This document shows positions 1 to 46,700 of a stretch of 64,000 nt of DNA, piece after piece; position 1 is the first letter of the stretch; every line of letters begins with the position of its first letter. This stretch comes from Streptomyces qinzhouensis (GTDB lineage: Bacteria > Actinomycetota > Actinomycetes > Streptomycetales > Streptomycetaceae): assembly GCF_007856155.1 (NCBI RefSeq), contig NZ_CP042266.1, positions 7,688,001 through 7,752,000 on the forward strand, written 5' to 3'. The position numbers and the translations under genes were made by a program. The notes below the pieces were generated by a model, which saw only the letters and a list, made by a program, of their open reading frames with translations, was not told the origin of the DNA and did no database searches.

Positions 1-12188
<12,188 letters not shown>

Positions 12189-12190
12189 GG

Positions 12191-15100
12191 CTACTCGCTT
12201 CCCACTTGGCCGGTGACGCGTACGGTGAGGTCGCCTGCGACGGCGCGAAGTGTCGACTCCACCCGGGTGAGCAGGTCCCTGACGGCCGCGCGGTCGAGCA
12301 GCGCGGCGTCGTGGACGACCGAGCCCGACACGGTACGGCCGTCGTCGAAGAGGTTGACCGACAGTTCGCCGTTGATGGAGCCGACGCTCTCGGCGACGAC
12401 GGGAAACGGCTCGGTGCGCAGCCCGGGCAGCCGCAGCTCCGTACTCAGCGCGCTGATGAGCTGGAACGACAGGGGGGCCGGCGGCAGCGCGGGATCGGCC
12501 GCGCGCATCGCCGAGTAGGGCACCGACTGATGGGTGTGGGCGTCGGCCATCGCGGTACCCACTCGCCGCAGGATCTCGGGGAACGACGCGGTGCCGCCGC
12601 TGCCGTCACCGACGTCGACGCGGAGTGCGATGACCTTCGCGAAGAAGCCGATGAGATGTTCGGTCCCGGTCTGGCCCCGGTCCGCGAAGGGCGTCGTGAC
12701 GAGCAGGTCGTCGGTGTCCGCCGCCTCCGCCACGACCAGGGCGAAGGCGCCGAGCACGGTCTCCTGCAGTGTGGCGTTCCGGGCGCCGGCGACCCGGCGT
12801 GCCGCCGCGACCGTGGCGTCGTCGAGGGTCCAGAGGAAGGCCCGGCCGTCCGGCGCGGCCGTCGTGCCGCGGGGGCGGACCGTGGGCAGCTCCGGTGTAC
12901 GGACACCCTCCAGCTGTCGCTTCCAGTAGGCCCGGTCGTTCTCCCGCGATGCGACGACCGCCGGGGTCCGCTCCCACCGGGCCACATCCGTGTAGGACAC
13001 CGGCAGGTCGGGCGAGGCTCCCGACAGCTCCCGGACCAGGAGGTCGAACGACCAGCCGTCACCCGCGAGGTGGTGCAGCATCAGCAGCAGTACATGATCT
13101 TCGGCGCCCAGGGGGAGGAGCACGGCCCGCAGCAACGGCCCGTTCACGAGGTCGAAGGGCCGGGTCAGTTCCTCGCGGGCGGCCCGGACCGCGTCATGGG
13201 CGTCGCCGGACACCGGTTCGACCACCTCGGCGCGTATCTCGGCGGGCGGCCGGACGATCTGCTCCTGGCCGCGGAACCCGGTCCGCAACGGCTCGTGCCG
13301 GGCGGTGATCCGGGTCAGCGCCGCGTTGAGCGCGTGGTGATCGAGCCGCCCGCGCAGCCGGAAGCCGTACGGGGCGACCGTGTAGGACGGGGCGGCCAGC
13401 AGCGAACCGTGCGAGTGCAGCATCTGTTCCTGCGCCGCGGTGACGGGTGCGGGGCCCCCGCCGGGGAAGGACAGGATCGGGGGTGGCACGGCGGCGGGCC
13501 CCGCCGTGTCCACCGCGCGGGCGAGGGCGGCGGGCGTCCGTCCGTCGAAAAGGGTCCGCAGCGCGACATGGACGCCGAACTCGGCGCGAATCCGTGAGAC
13601 GAGCCGGGTGGCGAGCAGGGAATGCCCACCCAGCATGAAGAAGTCGTCGTCGGCACCGACGTGCGGGATGTCCAGCACGTCCTGGAAGATGCGGCACACC
13701 GCCCGCTCGGCGACGGTACGGGGCGCGACCCGCCGCCCCGACACCCGGACCGGCTCCGGGTCGGGCAGCGCGCGCCGGTCCACCTTGCCGCTCGTGGTCC
13801 GGGGAAGTGCGGCCACCATGACGACGGAGGACGGCACGAGATACGAGGGCAGCCGGGCGGCGAGACCCTCGCGCAACGACGCGGCGAAGCCGTCGCCGTG
13901 TGGACCGTCGTCGGCCGGTACGACATATGCCGCCAGGAACTTCTCGCCGCGCGGATCCTCGCGTACGGACACGGCCGCGTGCGCCACGCGGGGGTCTTCG
14001 GCGAGCGCGCTCTCGATCTCACCCGGTTCGATACGGATGCCGCGGATCTTGACCTGGTCGTCGATCCGGCCGAGGAAGTCGAGGTCGCCGGAGGGCGCGC
14101 GGCGCGCCAGGTCTCCGGTGAGGCAGAGGCGTTCCTCGCCGGTGGCGCCGCCCGGGACCCACCGCTCGGTGGTCAGTTCGGGGCGGGCCAGATAGCCGCG
14201 GGCGAGGCCGATGCCCGCGACGCAGAGCTGGCCCGGCATACCGTCCGGAACCGGTCGCAGCGCGTCGTCGAGAAGATGGATACGGGTGTTGTCGATCGGC
14301 AGGCCGATCGGTGCGGCGGCGGGCCACGTGCCGGGGTCCGAGGGCAGCGTGTACGCGGTGACGAGCTGGCTCTCGGCCGGCCCGTAGTGGTTGTGGACGC
14401 GCAGATGGGGCCGGTTCCGGCAGAGTTCGCGCAGCCGTGTGTCGAGGACCAGCGCCTCGCCGCCCTGGCAGAGGTGCCGCAGGGCGGAGAGCTGATCACT
14501 GTGCGGGTCGACGTGCCCGACCAGGGCGCGCAGTACGGCCGTCGGCGCGTAGATACGGGTGATCGCCTGCTCGTCCATCCACCGTGCGAGCTCCGGCGGG
14601 TCGAGCCGGACTTCGTCCGGTGGGATGACGAGGGTGCCGCCGAGCAGGGCGGAGAAGATCTCCTGCACCGAGTAGTCGAAGGTGGTGGTGACGAACTGCA
14701 CCGTGCGACTGGCCGGTTCGCGGCCCATCGTACGCTCCTGCCACAGCAGCAGGTTGACGGCGCTGACGCCCGGCATGAGGACGGCCTTGGGTTTCCCCGT
14801 CGACCCCGACGTGTAGATCGCGTAGGCGAGGCTGTCCCGGTCGAGTGTGATACGCGGTGCCGTCTCGGGCTGCCGGCCGAGATCCGGGTCGTCGAGTGTC
14901 ACCACATTCCGGACACCGGGGAATCGGGGGCGGTAGGCGGCATCCGCCACCACTGTGGTCAGCCGCGCGTCCTCCAGGACGAACGCCGTCCGCTCCGCCG
15001 GGTGTTCGGGGTCGAGCGGGACGTACGCGGCACCCGCCTTGAGGATCCCCACGATGCCGACGATCACATCGACGCCGCGGTCGGCACAGATCCCCACCAG

Positions 15101-16765
15101 GTCGCCGGTGGCGGTGCCACGGGCCCGGAGCAGCCGAGCCAGACGGTTCGCGCGCCGGTCCAGCTGCGCATAGGTGAGCGAGGTCCGCGGATCCGTGACG
15201 GCGACGGCGTCGGGGGTACGTGCGGCGTACCGTGCCAGCAACTCCGGCAGCGTCTCGACGGGCAGGGGCCGCGCCGTATCGTTCGAGGGGATCACCGGGG
15301 CCTTCGCCGTCGCGGCGGCCCCGGCCGGCAGACGGGACAGCCGTACGTCCGGGTCGGCCGTGGCCGCCCGCAGTACGGCCGTGAACTCGTCGAGCAGCCG
15401 GGTCATCCGGGGTTCGTCGAACAGCGCACGGCTGTACAGCAGCTCTCCGACGAGGGTGCCGCCGGCCTCCTGGTAGACATGGAACTCGAGGTCGAAGCGG
15501 GTGATCCAGCGGCCGGCCGAGAAGGGCTCGGCCGTGACACCGGGCAGCGAGGCCGCCGCCGCGTCACGCCTGAGAACCTGCATCAGTACCTGGACGACCG
15601 GATTGACCGACAGATCGCGTCCCGGTGCGACCACCTCGATCAGATTCTCGAACGGGAGGTCGGCGTGGGCGAACGCGTCCGTGGTCATGGCCCGGCAGCG
15701 CCCGAGGAACTCCCGGAACGTGGGGTCTCCGGACAGGTCACCGCGCAGCGCGAGCGTGTTGACGAACATGCCGATCAGGCCTTCGAACGCGGCCCGGGTG
15801 CGGTTGGCGACGGGCGTGCCGACCAGCACGTCCTCGGTGGCCGCGTGCCGGGCGAGAACGATATGGAACGCCGAGAGCAGCGTCATGAACACGGTCGTAC
15901 CGGCGTCCTGCCCCAGCTGGAGCACCGCGGCGGTCAGCGCGGAAGGCGGCCGCCACTCGGCCATGCCTGCGTCCGGGGCGGCGACGGCCGGACGGGGACG
16001 GTCGGAGGGCAGATCGAGCACCGGCGGGGCGCCTTCGAGCCGGTGGCGCCAGTGGGCCAGGCGCTGTTCGAGCTCGGCGCCGGTGAGTTCGGATCGTTCC
16101 CAGGCGGCGAAGTCGGCGTACTGCAGGGACAACGGCGGCAGGACGGCGGGACGGGACGTGTCTCGAAGAGCCCTGTAGTGCGAGGCGAGTTCGAGCTGCA
16201 GAATCCCGAACGACCAGCCGTCACAGGCTATGTGGTGCACGACCACCGCCAGCACATGGTCGTTGTCGTCCACCCGGATCAGCAGAGCCCTGATCAGCGG
16301 CCCGGTGGCGAGATCGAACGGCGCGCCGATCTCGTCGCGGACGAACCGGGCCGCGTCCTGGTCGCTGTCGGCCCGGGTCCGGCGCAGGATCCGGGGCGGA
16401 GCCGGCAGCACTCGCTGGACGGGCTCGCCGTCCGCGGCGTCGAACACGGTCCGCAACGCCTCGTGCCGCGCCACGACGAGCGCGAGCGCACGCTCCAGGA
16501 GCTCCGGGTCCAGCGGACCGCTCAGCCGCTGCACCAGCGGAAGATTGTAGGCATTGCTGTCCGGATCCAGCTCTTGCAGAAACCAGATACGCCGCTGCGA
16601 GAATGATGTGAGCAGCGGCTCGGCGCGGTTGGCGGCGCCGATCTCCCGATTCAGCTTTCCCTGATTTCCCCGGTTTCCCTGATTTCCTCGATTTCCTCGA
16701 TTCTCCCGATTCTTTGCGGAACCGTCGAGACGCAGCGTCCCCGGCTTTCTGCCGTGAGATGTCAC
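12191..16765 (-). CDS. fkbP: FkbP, pipecolate-incorporating non-ribosomal peptide synthetase (C-A-PCP-C)
   Basis: Activates L-pipecolate, joins it to the finished polyketide on FkbA and closes the macrolactone. The start chosen is the GTG at 16765, which overlaps the fkbO stop as GTGA and gives 1524 aa; the frame stays open upstream but that part lies inside fkbO. Domains: condensation from about residue 50 with a HHIACDG catalytic motif near 175; adenylation with YTSGSTGKPKAV near 650 and the C-terminal lysine motif RTTSGKVDRRALP; PCP with GGHSLLA near 1046; a second condensation domain with HHLAGDG near 1237, taken to be the cyclising domain. Residues about 20-37 are an odd Asn-Arg-Gly repeat encoded by 9-bp units. 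The substrate is inferred from context (fkbL makes pipecolate), not from a binding-pocket calculation. Confidence 0.95.
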   Translation of the reverse strand: MTSHGRKPGTLRLDGSAKNRENRGNRGNQGNRGNQGKLNREIGAANRAEPLLTSFSQRRIWFLQELDPDSNAYNLPLVQRLSGPLDPELLERALALVVARHEALRTVFDAADGEPVQRVLPAPPRILRRTRADSDQDAARFVRDEIGAPFDLATGPLIRALLIRVDDNDHVLAVVVHHIACDGWSFGILQLELASHYRALRDTSRPAVLPPLSLQYADFAAWERSELTGAELEQRLAHWRHRLEGAPPVLDLPSDRPRPAVAAPDAGMAEWRPPSALTAAVLQLGQDAGTTVFMTLLSAFHIVLARHAATEDVLVGTPVANRTRAAFEGLIGMFVNTLALRGDLSGDPTFREFLGRCRAMTTDAFAHADLPFENLIEVVAPGRDLSVNPVVQVLMQVLRRDAAAASLPGVTAEPFSAGRWITRFDLEFHVYQEAGGTLVGELLYSRALFDEPRMTRLLDEFTAVLRAATADPDVRLSRLPAGAAATAKAPVIPSNDTARPLPVETLPELLARYAARTPDAVAVTDPRTSLTYAQLDRRANRLARLLRARGTATGDLVGICADRGVDVIVGIVGILKAGAAYVPLDPEHPAERTAFVLEDARLTTVVADAAYRPRFPGVRNVVTLDDPDLGRQPETAPRITLDRDSLAYAIYTSGSTGKPKAVLMPGVSAVNLLLWQERTMGREPASRTVQFVTTTFDYSVQEIFSALLGGTLVIPPDEVRLDPPELARWMDEQAITRIYAPTAVLRALVGHVDPHSDQLSALRHLCQGGEALVLDTRLRELCRNRPHLRVHNHYGPAESQLVTAYTLPSDPGTWPAAAPIGLPIDNTRIHLLDDALRPVPDGMPGQLCVAGIGLARGYLARPELTTERWVPGGATGEERLCLTGDLARRAPSGDLDFLGRIDDQVKIRGIRIEPGEIESALAEDPRVAHAAVSVREDPRGEKFLAAYVVPADDGPHGDGFAASLREGLAARLPSYLVPSSVVMVAALPRTTSGKVDRRALPDPEPVRVSGRRVAPRTVAERAVCRIFQDVLDIPHVGADDDFFMLGGHSLLATRLVSRIRAEFGVHVALRTLFDGRTPAALARAVDTAGPAAVPPPILSFPGGGPAPVTAAQEQMLHSHGSLLAAPSYTVAPYGFRLRGRLDHHALNAALTRITARHEPLRTGFRGQEQIVRPPAEIRAEVVEPVSGDAHDAVRAAREELTRPFDLVNGPLLRAVLLPLGAEDHVLLLMLHHLAGDGWSFDLLVRELSGASPDLPVSYTDVARWERTPAVVASRENDRAYWKRQLEGVRTPELPTVRPRGTTAAPDGRAFLWTLDDATVAAARRVAGARNATLQETVLGAFALVVAEAADTDDLLVTTPFADRGQTGTEHLIGFFAKVIALRVDVGDGSGGTASFPEILRRVGTAMADAHTHQSVPYSAMRAADPALPPAPLSFQLISALSTELRLPGLRTEPFPVVAESVGSINGELSVNLFDDGRTVSGSVVHDAALLDRAAVRDLLTRVESTLRAVAGDLTVRVTGQVGSE
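16655..16708 (-). repeat. Degenerate 9-bp tandem repeat (six units) in the fkbP N-terminus
   Basis: Six imperfect 9-base units of the type ATTTCCTCG / GTTTCCCTG (plus strand) encode a run of NRG/NQG tripeptides just before the first condensation domain. The tract is AT-richer than its surroundings and probably encodes a disordered tether. Confidence 0.88.
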
Positions 16766-17796
16766 GAAACCACTCCTTCGATCTCCACGAGCAGATCGCC
16801 GCGGGCGATGTCGGTATGCAAGAACGCGACGGTCGCGGTGCTCGACAGACGTGCGGCGCAGACCCGGCGGACCGCCGGGAGGTCCGCGCGACGCCGGACA
16901 TAGACCTTGAGGTGGTCGACGTCGGTGAGGACGTACCCCCGCCGGACGCCGTGCCGGCGCAGATTCTCGGCGGCCACCACCCGGGCGATGTTGTCCAGGG
17001 CGACCTCGCACTGACCGGCCACGTCACCGTGGTGCGTCGTCTCGTGCCCGAGGATTCCGGCCGTCGCGGAGACGAACAGCCGGCTACCGCCCGGCGGGCC
17101 CAGCCAGGTCGCCCGTGCGAAGACCGGGGCGCGCGGGCCGTACGCCGGGGGGTAACGGTGTGCCGTGAGGACGGCAGGGTTCTCGATGTTGATCCGAGTT
17201 CCGCCGCGGGCGGCGAGGAAAACGCAGGTGATGCCGCCCCCGTGGGCGCCGATGCCGGTGGCGGCGGGCATGCCGGCCGGGTCGATCCCGCCCGCGTCCA
17301 GCGCCTGGGCACGGCCCACGCAGAAGTCCCGGTACACCTCGAGCCCGTCCGCGTTCGCCGAGTTGATACGGCTGATGTAGTTCCACGTCCGGGCGAGCCG
17401 CGGATACCCCAGGGACCGGGTGAGCCCGAAGATCTCTGTGTAGAGCGCCGAGACGGGGTCGGCGTACCCGAGGCGCTCGGGGACGCGGCCGATACCGAAC
17501 AGGTACGCGTCGGTGCGGGCCCACGCGATGCCTCCGTCCCGGCCGGACTCGATGGACGGCCGCGCCCGCCAGACCTCGGCGAACGCCTCTTCCTCCAGGG
17601 TCGTGGTGTGCACCGCGGAACGCGGGACACCGTCCGTCAGCGACACCTCGGTGTGACCGGTGCCGTGCTCGATGACACCGAGCACCGTCTCGTCCCCTTC
17701 GAAGTCCGACGGCACGATCTTCTCGAAGCGGCAGTACGGTGCCGCGACAGGTGCAGACAAAGCCTCATCCCTCCCTGCCGTTCCGTTGTCGGTCAC
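16762..17796 (-). CDS. fkbO: FkbO, chorismatase making the FK506 starter acid
   Basis: Hydrolyses chorismate to pyruvate and a dihydroxycyclohexadiene carboxylate, the precursor of the cyclohexane starter unit. The 344-aa product matches the FkbO family along its length: near the N-terminus APYCRFEKIVPSDFEGDETV, then RTWNYISRIN, DGLEVYRDFCVGRAQAL, GIGAHGGGITCVFLAARGG and INIENPAVLTAHRYP, and a C-terminal DLLVEIEG. The start is a GTG at 17796; no Shine-Dalgarno sequence precedes it and a candidate -10 lies only 5 bases upstream, so the message may be leaderless. It overlaps fkbP by four bases, so the two are probably translationally coupled. Residue-level catalytic assignments were not attempted. 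Confidence 0.96.
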   Translation of the reverse strand: MTDNGTAGRDEALSAPVAAPYCRFEKIVPSDFEGDETVLGVIEHGTGHTEVSLTDGVPRSAVHTTTLEEEAFAEVWRARPSIESGRDGGIAWARTDAYLFGIGRVPERLGYADPVSALYTEIFGLTRSLGYPRLARTWNYISRINSANADGLEVYRDFCVGRAQALDAGGIDPAGMPAATGIGAHGGGITCVFLAARGGTRINIENPAVLTAHRYPPAYGPRAPVFARATWLGPPGGSRLFVSATAGILGHETTHHGDVAGQCEVALDNIARVVAAENLRRHGVRRGYVLTDVDHLKVYVRRRADLPAVRRVCAARLSSTATVAFLHTDIARGDLLVEIEGVVS

Positions 17797-17974
17797 GATG
17801 CAGATAAGTACGCGCGACGATATCTGGGCAACCCCCTAAGCGCGCGGCAGAAGAATTCGACCGGAGGCAGGGGGGAGGGTCAGGGGGGCATCGCCAGGGG
17901 TTCGCTGTTAACGTCGCCGACAATCACTGCCGGCTTCGTGCTGTCGTACGGTCAGCCGAGAGAAAGGCGTTTCC
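17797..17974. promoter_or_regulatory. Divergent fkbO-fkbB control region
   Basis: These 178 bp hold no gene. They contain CCCCCTAAG (17832-17840), GCAGGGGGG (17867-17875), TCAGGGGGG (17880-17888) and CAGGGG (17895-17900). Related motifs occur upstream of fkbG and allA and nowhere else obvious between genes, so they are candidate binding sites for a pathway activator. FK506 clusters are known to be activated by the LuxR/LAL-type regulator FkbN, which is outside this window; the link is inference. The fkbB ribosome site is the purine run GAGAGAAAGG at 17959-17968, just before its ATG. Confidence 0.7.
17802..17840 (-). promoter_or_regulatory. Candidate fkbO promoter with adjoining activator motif
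   Basis: Read on the minus strand: CTTAGGGGG (17840-17832), directly followed by TTGCCC (17831-17826) as -35, an 18-base spacer, and TTATCT (17807-17802) as -10. The GTG start follows after five bases. The layout is the same as that found upstream of allA. The -10 hexamer is not a strong match to TAnnnT, so the call rests mainly on the shared spacing. Confidence 0.45.
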
Positions 17975-40711
<22,737 letters not shown>

Positions 40712-40715
40712 GGCG

Positions 40716-43700
40716 ATGGCCGACAACGAACTGATCGACGCGTTGCGGATATCGGTCAAGGACAACGCGAAGCTGCGCAGGGAGAACACCGCGCTGCGCG
40801 CCGCCGTGAACGAGCCCCTCGCGATCGTCGGTATGGCATGCCGTCTGCCCGGCGGCATCACCTCGCCGGAAGGGCTGTGGGAGCTCGTCGAGGCCGGGGG
40901 CGACGCGGTCGGGGAGTTCCCCACCGACCGGGGCTGGGACGTGGCCGCGCTGCACGCCGACGCCGAGTCGGCGACCTCGCGGGCCGGCGCCCTCAGGGGA
41001 GCCGGCGACTTCGACGCCGCGTTCTTCGGGATCAGCCCGCGCGAGGCCATCGCGCTCGACCCGCAGCAGCGGATCCTTCTCGAAATCGCCTGGGAGGCGC
41101 TCGAACACGCGGGCATCGTGCCGGACACGCTGCGCGGCACCGACACGGGCGTGTTCGTCGGCGGTTTCTACTACGGCTACGGAGCCGGAGCCGACCTGGG
41201 CGGATTCGGCGCGTACAGCACACAGCCCGCGGTGCTCGCCGGACGCCTCTCGTACTTCTTCGGACTCGAAGGACCGGCGGTCACGGTCGATACGGCGTGC
41301 TCGTCGTCGCTGGTCGCCCTGCACCAGGCCGGTCAGGCGCTGCGCAGTGGTGAGTGCTCGCTCGCGCTGGTCGGCGGGGTCACGGTGATGGCGTCCCCCC
41401 AGAGCTTCGTGGAGTTCTCCCGCCAGGGCGGGGTGGCCCCGGACGGGCGCTGCAAGGCGTTCGCCGACACTGCCGACGGCACCGGATTCGCCGAGGGTGC
41501 TGGTGTGCTGGTGGTGGAGCGGTTGTCGGATGCGGAGCGTCATGGTCATTCGGTGCTTGCGGTGGTTCGTGGTTCGGCGGTGAATCAGGATGGTGCGTCG
41601 AATGGTTTGTCGGCGCCGAATGGTCCGGCTCAGCAGCGGGTGATTCGTGGGGCGTTGGAGCGGGCGGGTTTGGTTCCGGCGGATGTTGATGCGGTGGAGG
41701 CGCATGGGACGGGGACGGTTCTGGGGGATCCGATTGAGGCGCAGGCTGTTATCGCGGCTTATGGGCAGGGGCGTGAGACACCTGTCTATTTGGGTTCGTT
41801 GAAGTCGAATATTGGTCATGCGCAGGCGGCGGCGGGTGTTGCGGGTGTGATCAAGATGGTGATGGCGATGCGGTACGGGGTGTTGCCGAGGACGTTGCAT
41901 GTGGGGGTGCCGTCGTCGCATGTGGACTGGTCGGCGGGGTCGGTGGAGTTGTTGACGGAGGCGAGGCCGTGGCCGGAGTCGGGGCGTGCGCGTCGGGCGG
42001 GTGTGTCGGGTTTCGGGGTGAGTGGGACGAACGCCCATGTGATTTTGGAGGGGGTGCCGGCCGGCGTGGGTGGGTCGTCTGGGTCGGCGGGGTTGGTGCC
42101 GTTGCCGGTGTCGGCTCGTTCGGGGGTGAGTCTGGGGGTTTTGGTGGAGCGGGTGGGTGGGTTGGTGCGGGATGGGGCGGGTGCGGGTGTGGTGGCGGAT
42201 GGTCTGGTGCGGGGGCGTGCGGTGTTCGGGCATCGGGCGGTGTTGCTGGGCGAGAGCACGGTGACCGGTGTGGCGGGGGACGGGCTGCGGACGGTGTTCG
42301 TGTTCCCGGGGCAGGGTTCGCAGTGGGTCGGGATGGGACGCGAACTCGCCGAGGTGTCACCTGTGTTCGCGGCACGCCTGAGTGAATGTGTGGCGGCGTT
42401 GGCGCCTTATGTGGAGTGGTCGTGGGAGGAGGCGTTGGGGTCGTCGGAGTTGTTGGGGCGGGTGGATGTGGTGCAGCCGTTGTCGTGGGCGGTGGCGGTG
42501 AGTCTGGCGGCGTTGTGGGGGTCTCATGGTGTGGTGGCGGATGTGGTGGTGGGGCATTCGCAGGGGGAGATCGCGGCGGCGTGTGTGGCGGGTGCGTTGA
42601 GTTTGGAGGACGGGGCGCGGGTGGTGGCGTTGCGGAGCCGGGTGATCGCGGGGCGGCTGGCGGGGCGGGGGGTGATGGCGTCGGTGGCGCTGCCCGCCGC
42701 GGAGGTGGAAGTGGGGATGGTGGAGGGGGTGTGGATCGCGGCCCGTAACGGCCCTTCCTCCACGGTTATCGCGGGAGACCCCCGAGCGGTAGAGGGTGTC
42801 CTGGCCCGGTACGAGGCTGAAGGGGTACGGGTTAGGCGTATCGCGGTCGACTACGCCTCCCACACCCCCCACATCGAGGCCGTCGAGGACGAGCTGGCCG
42901 AAGTCCTGGAAGGCATCACATCCCGCACCCCCGCCATCCCCTGGTGGTCGACGGTCGACAGTGGCTGGGTGGAGGAGCCGGTCGACGAGGAGTACTGGTA
43001 CCGCAACCTCCGGCAGCCGGTGGCTTTGGACACCGCTGTGAGCGAGCTCGACGGCTCCCTGTTTATCGAGTGCAGCGCCCATCCGGTGCTGCTGCCCGCG
43101 ATCGACCAGGAGCGCACGGTTGCTTCCCTGCGCACCGGCAACGGAGGGCGGGAGCGTTTCCTGACCGCGTTGGCGGAGGCCTGGGTCCAGGGCGGAAGTG
43201 TCGACTGGACGACCGTCGTCGAGCCCGTCGCGGAGCGGCTGCTCGACCTGCCCACCTACCCCTTCGACCACAAGCGCTACTGGCTGTTGCCGAAGGCGGT
43301 CGGCGGTGACGGTATCGGGCATGGGCTGCTGACGAACGCCGTGGTGCTGCCGGGCAGTGACGGGGTGTTGTTGACGGGGAGGCTGTCGTCGGCGACGCAT
43401 CCCTGGCTGGCCGACCACGCGGTCCACGACACCGTACTGCTGCCGGGCACGGCGTTCGTGGAGCTGGTGATCCGCGCCGGTGACGAGGCGGGCTGTGACC
43501 TTGTTGAGGAGTTGGTGATCGAGACGCCACTCGTGCTGCCGGGCACCGGTGCCGTCGATCTCACCGTGACCGTGGACCGCCCTGATGAGGCCGGATGCCG
43601 CCCGGTGTCCGTCCATGCCCGCCCCGAGGGCACCGACACCTGGACCCGCCACGCCACCGGAACCCTCGGCCGTGCAGGGGACAGCGTGACGGCGGGCCCG

Positions 43701-46700
43701 TCCGCATGGCCGCCGCCGGGGGCGCAAGCCGTCGATGTCACCGGGTTCTATGAGCGGATCGCCCAGGCCGGCTATCTCTACGGTCCGGCTTTCTGCGGCC
43801 TGCGCACGGCCTGGCGCTCCGGTGAAACGCTGTACGCCGAAGTAGAGATCGCCGGGGAACAGGCGGACGAAACATCCCACTTCGGCGTACACCCTGCCCT
43901 GCTCGACGCCGCGCTGCATGTCACCTGTCTGCCACTGCTCACGGGCCAGGAATCGGGTGCGGAGGTGAAGCTGCCGTTCTCGTGGAACGGCGTGCGCATG
44001 CACACGACCGGTGCCACCACGCTCCGCGTCGCGATCACCCCGGGCCCGAGTCCGAACGGTGTTGCCGTGCACGCGATGGACCCGGCCGGGCACCCGGTGC
44101 TGACCGTCTCCGAGTTGACCGCGCGGCCGGTCGACGCCGACACCCTCACCGACGGCGACACCGCGGTCCGCAACTCCCTGTACGACCTCTCCTGGACCGA
44201 GCTGCCTCCCCCCGCGCCCACCCTGAATCCTGCCCCCGGGACGGCGACCGGACCCGGCCCCACCGGCCAGGTCCCATGCGTCTCGGCGCTCCCGGAGCCG
44301 GGCGTGGACGTGCTCGAAGAGACGTACCGGCTCACGGAGCTCGTGCTCGGTGAGCTGCACCGGGTGATCGCCGACGACAGCCTCGCGGAGACGCCCCTCG
44401 TCGTCCGGATCGACGCGGGACCGACCGGGGGAGCGGTCGCCGGCCTCGTCCGTTCCGCACAGGCCGAGCACCCGGGACGATTCGTGCTGGTGGAGACCGG
44501 CGCCGACACCCCGGTCGAGACAGTGGCCACGGCCGTGACACTGGCCGAACCGTATGTCCGCCTCACCGCGGGCCGCTACGAAGTACCCCGGCTCACCCGC
44601 ACGGCAGCTACCGAGCAGACGCATGGGCCGCTGCTGGATCCGGACGGCACGGTGGTCATCACCGGCGGCTCGGGCGGACTGGCCGGTCTTCTCGCCCGGC
44701 GCCTCGTCGCCGAACACGGCGCCCGCCACCTCCTGCTCCTCTCACGTAGCGAACCGCCACCGGACACGCCCGGTGTCCACGTCCGCTGCGATGTCTCCGA
44801 CCGGGACCACCTGGCGTCCGTACTCGCCGCCGTGGACCGGCCGCTGACCGCGGTCTTCCACACGGCGGCGGTGCTCGACGACGGTGTGATCGCCGCGCTT
44901 ACGCCGGAGCGGCTCGCCACCACACTGCGTCCCAAGGCCGACGGCGCCTGGCATCTCCACGAGCTGACCCGCGGTGCGGACCTGCGCGCATTCGTCCTCT
45001 ACTCGTCCGTCGCGGGCCTTCTGGGCGGCCGCGGCCAGGGCAATTACGCCGCGGCGAACGGGTTCCTCGACGGGCTCGCCGCGCAGCGCCGGGCCGAAGG
45101 GCTGCCCGCACTGTCGATGGCCTGGGGTCTGTGGGAGGACGACAGCGGACTCACCGGAAGCATGAGTGGCACCAACCGGACCCGCGTGCGCCGGGACGGC
45201 TTCCGCCCCATGAAGGGCGACCAGGCACTGCACCTGCTGGAGACCGCGGCCGGAACCAGCGCCGCGTTCGCCGTGGCCGCCGCCATGGACCTGAACTCGC
45301 AGACGTCGCCGCTCTTCACCGGTCTGCGGCGCCCGGCGCCACGCCGGACGGCCGCCACCGGCGTTCCGCTCACCGAACGGCTCGGCGCCATGACCGGCAC
45401 TGACCGGCACGCCGCGCTGCTCACCCTGGTCCGCGACTGCGCGGCGGCGGTACTCGGCCATGAGGACGCCGGGGACGTGCCCGCGGACGCGGCGTTCAAG
45501 GACCTCGGGGTCGACTCGCTGACCGCCGTCGAAATGCGGAACCGTCTCGCGGCGGCGACCGGTGTCCGGCTGCCCGCCACGCTCGCCTTCGACCATCCGA
45601 CGCCGCGGGCCGTCGCGTCACGGCTGGACGACATGCTGGTCGGCGCCGCGGCCCCGTCGGTTGCCCCGCGCGCCGTCGCGGCCGATGACGAGCCCCTCGC
45701 GATCGTCGGTATGGCCTGTCGTCTGCCCGGCGGCATCACATCCCCCGAGGACCTGTGGCGGATGGTGGACAGTGGCGGCGACGCGATCACCGGCTTCCCC
45801 GTCGACCGCGGCTGGGACCCGACCGTCCTGGGCGGCGGGCCGGACGCGGACCGGGGCGGCTTCCTCTCCGACGCCGCGGACTTCGACGCCGCGTTCTTCG
45901 GGATCAGCCCGCGCGAGGCGCTGACGATGGATCCGCAGCAGCGTCTGCTTCTGGAGACTTCATGGGAGGCGTTCGAGCATGCGGGCATCGTGCCGGACAC
46001 GCTCCGGGGGAGCGATACCGGCGTGTTCATGGGCGCCTTCTCGTACGGCTACGGCGCCGGAGCCGACCTGGGCGGGTTCGGCTCACTAGGCCTGCAGCCC
46101 AGTGTCCTCACCGGCCGCATCTCGTACTTCTACGGACTCCAGGGGCCGGCGTTCACGGTCGATACGGCGTGCTCGTCGTCGCTGGTCGCCCTGCACCAGG
46201 CAGGGCACGCCTTGCGCCAAGGGGAGTGCTCGCTCGCGCTGGTCGGCGGGGTCACCGTGATGGGGACTCCGGACGGGTTCCTGGAGTTCGAGCAACAGGG
46301 CGGACTCTCTCCCGACGGCCGCTGCCGCGCGTTCGCGGACACCGCGAACGGCACCGGCTGGGCGGAAGGCGTCGGTGTTCTGGTGGTGGAGCGGTTGTCG
46401 GATGCGGAGCGTCATGGTCATTCGGTGCTTGCGGTGGTTCGTGGTTCGGCGGTGAATCAGGATGGTGCGTCGAATGGTTTGTCGGCGCCGAATGGTCCGG
46501 CTCAGCAGCGGGTGATTCGTGGGGCGTTGGAGCGGGCGGGGTTGGTTCCGGCGGATGTTGATGTGGTGGAGGCGCATGGGACGGGGACGGTTTTGGGGGA
46601 TCCGATTGAGGCGCAGGCTGTTATCGCGGCTTATGGGCAGGGGCGTGAGACGCCCATCTTTTTGGGTTCGTTGAAGTCGAATATTGGTCATGCGCAGGCG

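Noticed and set aside
13622..16606. 994-codon plus-strand frame
   Set aside because: Antisense to the fkbP condensation and adenylation domains; the minus-strand frame has all NRPS motifs.
16766..17011. Longer fkbP start at 17011
   Set aside because: The extra codons are a second frame of fkbO with no similarity to NRPS; the GTG overlapping the fkbO stop fits better.
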